Shown in pieces: positions 32,392 through 40,317 of a stretch of DNA of 49,028 nt. The translations under genes and the position numbers were made by a program. Under the pieces are notes generated by a model, which made no database searches, was not told where the DNA came from, and saw only the letters and a program-made list of their open reading frames with translations. Each line of letters begins with the position of its first letter. The stretch's first letter is position 1. Source of the DNA: Mycobacterium sp. D16R12 (GTDB lineage: Bacteria > Actinomycetota > Actinomycetes > Mycobacteriales > Mycobacteriaceae); assembly GCF_002013465.1 (NCBI RefSeq), contig NZ_MAFC01000033.1, positions 1 to 49,028 on the forward strand, given 5' to 3'.

Positions 32392-33309
32392 CTAGCGGCC
32401 CGCCTGTTCCTCGGCGATCCGCTCGTCCAACTTCGCGTCGAACTTGGTGGCAAGCGTCCCGCACGCCGTCGGGTCAATCATCGGGTTCGGGTCACGGTGC
32501 ACCGCGAGCCTGTTCAGCTTCGTGATGTCATCGGCCTGTTCGGGATGCACGGAGAACAGGATGTCGCACGGCAGCGCACGCACCGTCTGAATGCTCTGCC
32601 GGAACCTTGACACATGACCGGGTGCAAAGCGGTAGTTGCCGGTGGCGACGGCATTGAGGCTGTCGGCGTAGACCATGTCCAAGCACCGGCCGCCCTCACA
32701 CGATCTCCAGGTCCAGCTGACACCGCCTGGTGTGTGACCCGGCGTGAAATGGGCTGTCACCGAGACATTTCCGACCTTCAACACCTCCCCGTCGGCCACC
32801 TCCCGAACTCGTTCAACGGCAGGGAAGGCTGCGTTCGCGGTATCGGAGGCCTGCGGATCATCGGGAGACACGTGCCCGGCGCGCAGCGACTCGGCGCCGA
32901 CGGGGCTCGATACCGCCGTGGCGCCGCTGTCGTGGACCACCGCCGCGATACCGCCCGCATGGTCGACGTGGGTGTGAGAGGACAACACGTACCTCACGTC
33001 CTCGACGGCGAACCCCAGCGTGCGAATGTTGTCCTCCACGCGGGGGGCCGACTGTGGCATGCCCACATCCAGAAGGATCAGACCCTCGTCGGTCCGAATC
33101 AGCACCGAACTGATGCCCTCTGTCCCGACGTAATAGGTGTCACCATGCACGCGGATGGGTGCGCGCGGCTGCGTCCATACCGGGTCGCCCGCCACCGGGG
33201 CGGTCAGTGAGTTCCCTTGTTCGTGCTGTTCGGGCTCCTTCGGCGGGGCGGTACATCCCGCGACGAGGACGGCGAGAGGGACGACCGCGAGCAGCTTCAT
33301 GGTCTCCAT
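32392..33309 (-). CDS. Metallo-beta-lactamase-fold lipoprotein, subclass B3-like
   Basis: 305 residues from the ATG at 33309; an ATG at 33300 is also possible. The signal peptide MKLLAVVPLAVLVAGCT ends in a lipobox (LVAGC), so it is anchored outside the membrane. The zinc motif HTHVDH (about 112-117) lacks the Cys of B1 enzymes and matches B3 (H116, H118, D120, H121). GHTPGGVSW gives the H196 equivalent, and DILFSVHPEQ supplies the H263 position. All six B3 ligands thus appear present. A beta-lactamase is plausible, but lactonases and other MBL hydrolases share the site. It is divergent from the acyl-CoA dehydrogenase. Confidence 0.88.
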   Translation of the reverse strand: METMKLLAVVPLAVLVAGCTAPPKEPEQHEQGNSLTAPVAGDPVWTQPRAPIRVHGDTYYVGTEGISSVLIRTDEGLILLDVGMPQSAPRVEDNIRTLGFAVEDVRYVLSSHTHVDHAGGIAAVVHDSGATAVSSPVGAESLRAGHVSPDDPQASDTANAAFPAVERVREVADGEVLKVGNVSVTAHFTPGHTPGGVSWTWRSCEGGRCLDMVYADSLNAVATGNYRFAPGHVSRFRQSIQTVRALPCDILFSVHPEQADDITKLNRLAVHRDPNPMIDPTACGTLATKFDAKLDERIAEEQAGR

Positions 33310-33368
33310 GCCTACCACCCCACCGAACACCTCAGCACCCGGATTTAGACGCGTGCTTCGATAACACC

Positions 33369-34514
33369 ATGCAACGCACTATCTACACCGAGGACCACGA
33401 CGCGTTCCGGGAGTCCGTGAAGGCATTCGTGCAGCGCCACGTCGAGCCGCGCGCCGAGAACTTCATCGAGCAGCGCTACATCGACCGCGAGCTGTGGTTG
33501 GAGGCCGGCAAGCAGGGCTACCTGGGGCTCGACGTGCCCGAGGAGTTCGGGGGCAGCAGCGCCGGGGACTACCGCTACAACGCGGTTCTGCAGGAGGAGC
33601 TGTCCCGCTCCAGCGCGGCGCTGGCCTCTTCGATGTCCATCCATTTCGACATCGTCGCGCCATACCTGGTCGAGCTGACCACCGATGAACAGAAGCAGCG
33701 CTGGCTGCCGAAGTTCTGTAGCGGCGAGATGATCACCGCCATCGGCATGACAGAACCTTCGGGTGGCTCCGATCTGGCAGCCCTCAAGACCACCGCGGTC
33801 AAGGACGGCGACGACTGGGTCATCAACGGCTCCAAGACGTTCATCACGAACGGCGCCCGCGCCGATCTCGTCGTCGTCGCCGCGCGCACCGCCCCCGAGC
33901 TGAAGGCCAAGGGCATCACCTTGTTCGCCGTCGAAGAGGGCATGCCCGGCTTCGAGCGCGGCCGCAAGCTGGACAAGGTGGGCCAGCCCGAGGCCGATAC
34001 CGCCGAACTGTTCTTCACCGATGTCCGGGTGCCCGCCGAGAACGTGATCGGCGAGGTAAACCAGGGATTCATCTCGATGATGCAGCGCCTGCCCCAGGAG
34101 CGGATGGGCTGTGCGGTCGCCAACATCGCCCACGCGGCCGGCGTGCTGGAGGAGACGATCGAGTACGCCAAGGAGCGCAAGGCGTTCGGGCAGCAGATCG
34201 GCAGCCTGCAGTACAACAAGTTCCTCATCGCCGAGCTCGTCACCAAACTCGAAGCGGCACAGGTGTATGTCGATCAAGGTGTGCTGTCACACAGCAAGGG
34301 TGAGCTCTCGGCGATAGACGCCGCGAAGGCCAAGTGGTGGTCTTCGCAGGTGCAGAACGAGGTCATCGACGCCTGTGTGCAGCTGCACGGTGGCTACGGC
34401 TACATGAAGGAGTACCGGGTCGCGCGGGCCTGGATGGACGCCCGCGTCACCAAGATCTGGGCAGGCTCCAACGAGATCATGAAGGAGCTCATCGGGCGCG
34501 ACCTGGGCTTCTGA
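33369..34514 (+). CDS. Acyl-CoA dehydrogenase (FadE20-like)
   Basis: 381 residues from the ATG at 33369; a longer upstream reading crosses the divergent gene's start and is rejected. It introduces the C2-C3 double bond in fatty acyl-CoA using FAD. Family signatures are MTEPSGGSDL (about 129-138), GSKTFITNGARADLVVV, QERMGCAV and RKAFGQQIG (about 267-275), and the C-terminal QLHGGYGYMKEYRVARAWMD containing the catalytic Glu. It most resembles M. tuberculosis FadE20 in these segments. It begins a rightward pair with the serine hydrolase, though a strong hairpin separates them. Confidence 0.93.
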   Translation: MQRTIYTEDHDAFRESVKAFVQRHVEPRAENFIEQRYIDRELWLEAGKQGYLGLDVPEEFGGSSAGDYRYNAVLQEELSRSSAALASSMSIHFDIVAPYLVELTTDEQKQRWLPKFCSGEMITAIGMTEPSGGSDLAALKTTAVKDGDDWVINGSKTFITNGARADLVVVAARTAPELKAKGITLFAVEEGMPGFERGRKLDKVGQPEADTAELFFTDVRVPAENVIGEVNQGFISMMQRLPQERMGCAVANIAHAAGVLEETIEYAKERKAFGQQIGSLQYNKFLIAELVTKLEAAQVYVDQGVLSHSKGELSAIDAAKAKWWSSQVQNEVIDACVQLHGGYGYMKEYRVARAWMDARVTKIWAGSNEIMKELIGRDLGF

Positions 34515-34544
34515 TCGGATCCCGCCCGGGCCGCTAACGTCGAA

Positions 34545-34592
34545 TGGGAATCTGGCGAGGCATTTGGTCAGAATTTCCTCGTGAGATTCCCA
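34545..34592. repeat. 16-bp imperfect inverted repeat between the acyl-CoA dehydrogenase and the serine hydrolase genes
   Basis: TGGGAATCTGGCGAGG (34545-34560) pairs with CCTCGTGAGATTCCCA (34577-34592) at 14 of 16 positions around a 16-nt loop. It begins 31 nt after the dehydrogenase stop and ends 18 nt before the hydrolase ATG. It may terminate the first transcript, attenuate the second or bind a regulator. Confidence 0.6.
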
Positions 34593-34609
34593 CTCGGCGA
34601 AAGGGCACC

Positions 34610-35860
34610 ATGACTGACGACGGACGGATACGAGTTCCGGCAGACCTGGACTCGGTGACGAACATCGGCAGCGGCGATCAGGCCGAGGACCACTCAGGGA
34701 TCGATCCGGCCGCCGTGGAACGGATCTGGCAGGCGGCCCGGTACTGGTACCAGGCCGGTATGCACCCGGCGATTCAGGTGTCTCTGCGGCACAAGGGAAA
34801 GGTGATCCTCAACCGTGCCATCGGACACGGCTGGGGCAATGCTCCCACCGATGCGGCCGACGCCGAGAAGATCCCCGTCACCACCGACACGCCGTTCTGC
34901 GTGTACTCGGCCGCCAAGGCCGTCTCGACGACGGTGGTCCACCTGCTGGTCGAACGCGGAGCGCTATCGCTCGACGACCGTGTCTGCGACTACTTGCCCA
35001 CCTTCACCAGCCGCGGCAAGGATCGCATCACCATCCGTCACGTGATGACGCACAGCGCGGGCATTCCGGTGCCCACCGGACCGCGGCCGGACGTCACCCG
35101 GATGGATGACAGCGAGTACACCCGCGAGCAGCTCGGCCAGCTGCGCCCGCTCTACCGTCCGGGCCTGGTGCACATGTACCACGCGCTGACCTGGGGACCG
35201 TTGGTGCGCGAGATCGTTCTGGGCGCCACCGGTAAGAGCATCCGCGACATACTTGCCACGGAAATCCTTGACCCCCTCGGGTTCCGATGGACCAATTACG
35301 GTGTCGCGCCGGAGGATGTGCCGCTGGTGGCACCGAGCCATCCCACCGGCAAGCCGCTGCCCGCGCCCATGCGCGCAGCCTTCCGGGCTGTGGTCGGTGG
35401 CACCATGCACGAGATCATCCCGATGTCGAACCAGCCGTTCTTCCTCACCGGCGTGGTGCCGTCGTCCAACACCGTATCCACCGCGAACGAGCTATCCCGC
35501 TTCGCCGAGATGCTGTGTCGTGGAGGGGAACTCGATGGAGTACGGATCATGTCTCCCGAGACCATCCGGGCCGCCGCGGCACCTGCCCGGCGCCTGCGCC
35601 CCGATATGGCGACCGGCGGCATGCCGATGCGCTGGGGTACCGGATACATGCTGGGCTCCAAACGATTCGGCCCATTCGGGCGCAACTCTCCGGCAGCGTT
35701 TGGACACACCGGGTTGGTGGACATCGCCGTCTGGGCGGACCCGGCACGTGCCTTGTCCGTCGGTGTGGTCAGCAGCGGCAAGCCGGGTAACTACAAGGAA
35801 GCCAAGCGCTATCCGGCACTGCTGGACAGCATCGCCGCGGAGATTCCGCTGGTCAGTTGA
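34610..35860 (+). CDS. Serine beta-lactamase-like hydrolase (class C/EstB-type esterase)
   Basis: 416 residues from the ATG at 34610 with AAAGG upstream; an in-frame start 22 codons earlier overlaps the hairpin and is less likely. The S-x-x-K catalytic motif is YSAAKA near residues 101-106, the second-motif Tyr is probably in MYHALTW (about 190), and HTG in FGHTGLVD near residue 366 replaces KTG. There is no signal peptide, so it is probably cytosolic, favouring an esterase, transesterase or peptidase over a beta-lactamase. Mycobacterial Lip proteins of this fold are known. The substrate is unknown. Confidence 0.92.
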   Translation: MTDDGRIRVPADLDSVTNIGSGDQAEDHSGIDPAAVERIWQAARYWYQAGMHPAIQVSLRHKGKVILNRAIGHGWGNAPTDAADAEKIPVTTDTPFCVYSAAKAVSTTVVHLLVERGALSLDDRVCDYLPTFTSRGKDRITIRHVMTHSAGIPVPTGPRPDVTRMDDSEYTREQLGQLRPLYRPGLVHMYHALTWGPLVREIVLGATGKSIRDILATEILDPLGFRWTNYGVAPEDVPLVAPSHPTGKPLPAPMRAAFRAVVGGTMHEIIPMSNQPFFLTGVVPSSNTVSTANELSRFAEMLCRGGELDGVRIMSPETIRAAAAPARRLRPDMATGGMPMRWGTGYMLGSKRFGPFGRNSPAAFGHTGLVDIAVWADPARALSVGVVSSGKPGNYKEAKRYPALLDSIAAEIPLVS

Positions 35861-35946
35861 CCCCGCGGCGATGAAGCGTACTGTGTAAACAAGGGCCGGG
35901 GAACAAGGTCGGGGATCAGTGCACGACTGACCCAAAGAGAGATGCC

Positions 35947-36339
35947 ATGAAGCTCCAGCACGTACGCATCCGCCACATAGCCCTCACCAGTGCGATCAGC
36001 CTCTTCGGAGGGCTCGCCGTCGTCGCCACGGCTCCCGTCGCATTCACGGCGCCGGACTGCAGCCAGGAGCGACTGTCCGACACCGTCGGCACCACCACGT
36101 CGGCGACACGCAGTTACCTCGACAGCCACCCGGGCGCCCGCGCGGTGTTCGATGCCGCTCCCAACCAGTCCCGGCCCGAGGCGGCCGCCAACATCCGCAC
36201 GTACTTCACCGCTCATCCCACGGAGTACCACGAGTTGCGGGGAATCCTCGCCCCGATCGGCACCGCCCAGCGCGAATGCAATGTCACGGTGCTGCCCGCA
36301 GGCCTCGCCTCCGCCTATGACGAGTTCATGGCCGGCTGA
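35947..36339 (+). CDS. Secreted haemophore-family (Rv0203-like) haem-binding protein
   Basis: 130 residues with a Sec-type signal peptide (basic MKLQHVRIRH, then hydrophobic to about residue 35). The mature part is helical with two Cys (about 38 and 110) likely joined by a disulfide. The segment SYLDSHPGARAVFDAAP matches the YLDSHP region of M. tuberculosis Rv0203, where Tyr and His contact haem. It should act in the periplasm or outside to bind or pass haem. It is monocistronic and convergent with mtr (1-bp gap). Binding itself is not shown by sequence. Confidence 0.8.
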   Translation: MKLQHVRIRHIALTSAISLFGGLAVVATAPVAFTAPDCSQERLSDTVGTTTSATRSYLDSHPGARAVFDAAPNQSRPEAAANIRTYFTAHPTEYHELRGILAPIGTAQRECNVTVLPAGLASAYDEFMAG

Positions 36340-36340
36340 G

Positions 36341-37744
36341 CTAAAGCTCCAGCCCCAGCAGCGCATTCTCGATCAGCTCGGGTAGTGCCGGGTGTATCCA
36401 GTACTGCCCACGCGCCATCTCGCGCGCCGGAATCGAGAAGCTCATCGCGGTGATCAACGACTGGATCAGCGCCGATGCCTGATAGCCGACGATGTGCGCG
36501 CCGACCAGCAGGCCCGTCGCACGATCCGCGATCAGCTTGCACAGGCCCTCGGTGTCCTCCATCGCCCAGCCGTATGCGACGTCGCCGTATGTCTGAACCT
36601 TGACCGCTACGTCGATCCCGCGCTGTCGCGCCTGGTCCTCGGTCAGTCCCACCGACGCCACCTGCGGGCGACTGAATACCGCACCGGGCACGAACCGGTG
36701 GTCGCTGGCGGTGGTCGGCGAGTCCCACCCGGAGAGCAGATTCGCCTGCACGACCCGCGCTTCGTGATTGGCGACATGCTTGAGCAGATACTGCGAACTC
36801 ACATCGCCCAGGGCATAGATGCCGCGCACCGGGGTGCGCTGATACTGGTCGACGGGGACGCGTCCCCCTTCGTCGAGCGTCAATCCCGCCGACTCCACAT
36901 CCAGCTGGTCACCATTGGGGGTACGTCCGGTGGCTACCAGCAGCACATCGCCCGCCACCGTTGATCCGTCCGTGAGTTCCAATTCGACTCCACCGGTACC
37001 GATCTCGCGGGCCACCACCACCTCCGTGTTCAGCCGCACCTCCCACCGGTCCGACACCACCTCGGTGAAACGCTGCGAGATCGTCTCATCTTGGGCGCGC
37101 AGCAGCCGCGGGCCGCGCGCGATCACCGTCACCGCCGAACCCAAGCCACTGAATACATGGGCGAATTCGGCGGCGATGAAGCCGCTGCCCACGATCACCA
37201 CACGATCGGGCAATTCCGGCAGACGCATGATGTCGTCATTGGTGTGGAAGTCCACGCCGCTCTCGGCGATCACGGCCGGGATAACCGGGCGCGATCCCGC
37301 GGCGATCACCACTTGCCGGGCCTCCAGGATGGTGCCGTCCGCCAGCCGGAGCCGATGAATGGGGTCGCCGTCGGCATCGGCTCCCGGCGCGACGAATCGC
37401 GCCTCCTGCCGGAAGACGGTGATGTTCGGGCAGTCCTCGACGCGGTAACGCAGCCCACCCGCCGCGATCGGATCGATCCGGCCGAAGACACGCTCGCGGA
37501 TATCGGCCCAGCGGGTCCCGCTCACCGAGCTGTCCACACCGAGCCGGGCGCCGTCACGCGCCTCGTCGGCCAGGTCCGCGGGATAGACGAACATCTTGGT
37601 GGGTATGCATCCGACATTCAGGCAGGTGCCGCCGTACGCGCCCCCGTACACGCCGCGATCGGCGATCGCGATCTTCTGATCCGCGAAGCGGTCGTCGGGC
37701 AAAGAGTTTCCGCTGCCGGAACCGATGATGACGAGGTCGTACAC
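36341..37744 (-). CDS. mtr: Mycothione reductase
   Basis: 467 residues of the pyridine-nucleotide disulfide oxidoreductase family. It reduces mycothiol disulfide with NADPH to keep the actinobacterial thiol pool reduced. FAD motif GSGSGN (8-13), redox pair C41-C46 in GGTCLNVGCIPTK, NADPH motif GSGFIAAEFAHVF (about 185-197), FAD-binding YALGDVSSQ (about 305-313) and the active-site His-Glu in IHPALPELIENAL near the C-terminus are visible. The start is a GTG with GGAGAA upstream. The N-terminus SGNSLPDDRFADQKIAI is typical of Mtr rather than of glutathione reductase or lipoamide dehydrogenase. Confidence 0.95.
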   Translation of the reverse strand: MYDLVIIGSGSGNSLPDDRFADQKIAIADRGVYGGAYGGTCLNVGCIPTKMFVYPADLADEARDGARLGVDSSVSGTRWADIRERVFGRIDPIAAGGLRYRVEDCPNITVFRQEARFVAPGADADGDPIHRLRLADGTILEARQVVIAAGSRPVIPAVIAESGVDFHTNDDIMRLPELPDRVVIVGSGFIAAEFAHVFSGLGSAVTVIARGPRLLRAQDETISQRFTEVVSDRWEVRLNTEVVVAREIGTGGVELELTDGSTVAGDVLLVATGRTPNGDQLDVESAGLTLDEGGRVPVDQYQRTPVRGIYALGDVSSQYLLKHVANHEARVVQANLLSGWDSPTTASDHRFVPGAVFSRPQVASVGLTEDQARQRGIDVAVKVQTYGDVAYGWAMEDTEGLCKLIADRATGLLVGAHIVGYQASALIQSLITAMSFSIPAREMARGQYWIHPALPELIENALLGLEL

Positions 37745-37791
37745 CTGTTCTCCATCTGTTGAGGGCCCGCTCTCGGTACCGAGCGTCTCCC

Positions 37792-38982
37792 TTACGCTGC
37801 CATATCGGCGAGCACCGTGACGGACACCCTGGTGCCCGCACCCGGCGCCGACACGATCTCGACGTTGCCGCCGGTGGCCGCGATCGGAACCGTCAACGAG
37901 GCCAGCCCGATATGCCCGTCGGCGACCGACGAGCTGAGTCCGCGCGGATCGAAGCCCCTGCCGTCGTCGGCGACCACGAGCGTCAGAAGATTCCCGTCCC
38001 GAGTCAGCTCGACGTGAATGTTCTTGGCACGGCCGTGTTTCACGGCGTTGGTCAACAGCTCCTTGGCCGCGCGGTATACCAACGGCTGCACCGGGAGACT
38101 GCCCACCTCTTGCAGTTCGGTGCTGACCTCCGCGGTGCCCCGCGCCGCGTACTGTCGGGCCAACTCGCGGATCGCCGCCGTCAATCCCAGCTCGGCGAGC
38201 ACCTGCGGGTGCAGCGAGGACACCGCCCCCCGGAGCTCCGCCGCCGTCTCCCGCAAGGAGGAGTGCACCGCCTGCAGTATCGGATCCGGTTGGCGCTCAA
38301 GCACTTCTTCGATCTCCAGGCGCGCCGCCAGCAGGTTCTGCAACGGACCGTCGTGCAGTTGTTCGGCGACCTCGCGGTTGTGCCGCTCATCGGCCCGCAT
38401 CGCTTCCAGGACCAGCTGCTCGCGCGTGTGCAACAGCTGCCCCACGTGTTCGGAGCGCCGTTTGAGGACGAAGCACATTCCCGCGGTGGCGGCGGCCAAC
38501 CACAGCAATGTCGCCACCGTGACGTACTCGTCGCCGGGGATGCTGTCGATGTTGCCATTCCTGGTGTAGAACACCAATACACCCAAATACCCTGCAGCGG
38601 TAATACTTCCAAGGATGGCGGTTATGGCGGGCCGCTCTTGAAAGGCCACCGAGACGGGTAGCAGGAAGAACACCGGAAGCAATTCCGACGTGCCATAACC
38701 GGAGGCCACGCACAGCGCCACCACGGCGGCGATGTCGACGGCCGTGGCGGCGGGGGCCACCCACAGCGGGACGCGTCCGCGAACCGCGATCGCCACCCAG
38801 ACGATCGCCGACACGGTGTACACCGCGAGCACCGCGTAATACACCCCGACGTGCCACATCTCGATGTTCGGGTTCGACCCCAGCAGCACGATCAGCACGA
38901 TCAGCGGCAGCCGCAGCCAGGCCGAGACGCGCATGGGTTCGGCGGTGAAGTAGTCGGCAATCCGGTCCAGTCCGATCGCCAC
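37792..38982 (-). CDS. NarL-type sensor histidine kinase (HisKA_3)
   Basis: 396 residues. The N-terminal half has about six membrane helices (residues about 20-170) with very short loops, so the signal is probably sensed in or near the membrane. A short coiled linker (LKRRSEHVGQLLHTREQLVLEAMRADERHNREVAEQ) leads to the phospho-acceptor His in EVAEQLHDGPLQNLLAAR (about 209-226). The HATPase_c domain shows KELLTNAVKHGRAK (N box), DDGRGFDP and GHIGLASL. It starts 2 nt after the response regulator stop, so the two are a cognate pair. The stimulus is unknown. Confidence 0.93.
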   Translation of the reverse strand: MAIGLDRIADYFTAEPMRVSAWLRLPLIVLIVLLGSNPNIEMWHVGVYYAVLAVYTVSAIVWVAIAVRGRVPLWVAPAATAVDIAAVVALCVASGYGTSELLPVFFLLPVSVAFQERPAITAILGSITAAGYLGVLVFYTRNGNIDSIPGDEYVTVATLLWLAAATAGMCFVLKRRSEHVGQLLHTREQLVLEAMRADERHNREVAEQLHDGPLQNLLAARLEIEEVLERQPDPILQAVHSSLRETAAELRGAVSSLHPQVLAELGLTAAIRELARQYAARGTAEVSTELQEVGSLPVQPLVYRAAKELLTNAVKHGRAKNIHVELTRDGNLLTLVVADDGRGFDPRGLSSSVADGHIGLASLTVPIAATGGNVEIVSAPGAGTRVSVTVLADMAA

Positions 38983-38984
38983 GG

Positions 38985-39632
38985 CTACTCAAGCAATCCG
39001 CGCCGCATGGCCTCGGCCACCGCGGCGGCACGATCGCCGACACCCAGCTTCTCGTACAGCCGCTGCACGTGGGTTTTCACGGTGGACGGGGCAAGGAACA
39101 GCTGCTTGGCGATGGTAGGCACGGTGAGCCCGTCGGCGATCATCCGCAGCACCTCGCGTTCGCGGGAGCTCAGCGACGGACCCGCCGGCTGTGCGCGTTT
39201 ACGAATCTCACCGGCCAGACCGGCCGTCAGGCTCGCGGTCACCACATCTCGGCCCCGCGCGCAGTCGAGCACCGCACTGACCAGTTCGGCGCGCGTGGAC
39301 TCCTTCGACAGAAAGCCCGCGGCGCCTTCCTCCAACGCGTGATAGACGATCGCCGCATCGTCATGTGCGGATAACAAGAGCACCCGGGTGGGCAGCTCAT
39401 CGCGGCGCACGGCGGCCGCCACCTGTGTTCCGTCGAGCTCGGGCATGCGGTAGTCGACAAGCGCCACATCGGGCAGGTGCTCCCTGATCAGTGCGAGCGC
39501 GCCGGCACCATCCTCGGCCTCGGCCACCACCTCTATCTGGCCGCTGCCGGTCAGCGCCCGCACCACACCCTCACGAAAGAGCGGGTGGTCATCGCCGACC
39601 ACCACCCGCACGAGCCCGGCGCTCACCTGCAC
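38985..39632 (-). CDS. NarL/LuxR-family response regulator
   Basis: 215 residues. The receiver domain has the acidic pair in VVVGDDHPLFREG (about 11-23), the phosphorylated Asp in VALVDYRMPELDG (about 61) and Lys in FLSKES (about 113). The C-terminal LuxR helix-turn-helix is LSSREREVLRMIADGLTVPT, then IAKQLFLAPSTVKTHVQRLYEKLGV. It is the partner of the kinase gene that follows. The start is a GTG; an alternative GTG two codons later would change little. It is divergent from the small secreted protein gene and may control it. Confidence 0.94.
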   Translation of the reverse strand: MQVSAGLVRVVVGDDHPLFREGVVRALTGSGQIEVVAEAEDGAGALALIREHLPDVALVDYRMPELDGTQVAAAVRRDELPTRVLLLSAHDDAAIVYHALEEGAAGFLSKESTRAELVSAVLDCARGRDVVTASLTAGLAGEIRKRAQPAGPSLSSREREVLRMIADGLTVPTIAKQLFLAPSTVKTHVQRLYEKLGVGDRAAAVAEAMRRGLLE

Positions 39633-39806
39633 AAACGCAAGCTTGGCACGCCAAATCCACGCGTGTCCCCCAATTGGTGGACATCAAGATCCTCCCCCGC
39701 ATCAGGCGATCGCCCGACAGACATTCCGGCCCCCACGCCGCATCGTTGAAGTAACACCAAGCAACCCGGTGAACCAACTCAAAGATCAACTGGCACAGGA
39801 GAAATC

Positions 39807-40121
39807 ATGAAGAAGTACATCATCGCCGGAACCGCCGCCGCCGCTCTCGCGCTCGCGCCCCTCGGTTTCGCCCTCGGCACCGCGTCCGCCCGGGCCGACA
39901 GCTCCAACGCCCAGCAGACCGTCAGCGAGCTTCAGGCACAGGGATACAGCGTGATCGTCAGCAAGACCGGATCCAAGGCGCTCACCCAGTGCACCGCCAG
40001 CAGCGTGCGCCCCGGACAGAGCACCACTCGGTCCGACTACGGCCTGCCGAGCAACAAGCGTCCGGGCGTCTTCACCACCACCACGACCACCAAGACCATG
40101 TACGTGGATGTGACCTGCTGA
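39807..40121 (+). CDS. Small secreted protein, conserved-looking, unknown function
   Basis: 104 residues with a clear Sec signal peptide (MKKYIIAGTAAAALALAPLG, then ending near ARADSS). The mature part is about 74 residues with Cys at about 62 and at the very C-terminus (VDVTC), which may form a disulfide. It is Thr/Ser-rich (FTTTTTTKTMYVDV). AGGAG lies 7 nt before the ATG. Small secreted proteins of this kind with a terminal Cys are common in mycobacteria. I do not know a function. It is divergent from the two-component system with a 174-bp gap. Confidence 0.82.
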   Translation: MKKYIIAGTAAAALALAPLGFALGTASARADSSNAQQTVSELQAQGYSVIVSKTGSKALTQCTASSVRPGQSTTRSDYGLPSNKRPGVFTTTTTTKTMYVDVTC

Positions 40122-40317
40122 TTTAGCGCCGGTACCGAGTGCGTACCAACCTCATCCCATTTGATGCCGATTCAGACACGGGTGGGTAACGGCCCTCGCC
40201 AACCGCGCAACCGCCATAAGAGACTGCGAATGCGACGGGTCTCATGCTGCCCGCGATGCAGAACGAAAGTGTCGGAGCGCTGGGGCCAAACGGCTTCTGG
40301 TGGAGGAGGAGATTGTC
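40122..40317. other. Gap between the small secreted protein and the MinD-like gene
   Basis: No gene is supported. A short inverted repeat follows the secreted-protein stop (GGTAC and GTACC flanking 7 nt, about 40130-40146) and may be a weak terminator. The 3' part carries the GGAGG that serves the GTG at 40318. Confidence 0.35.
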
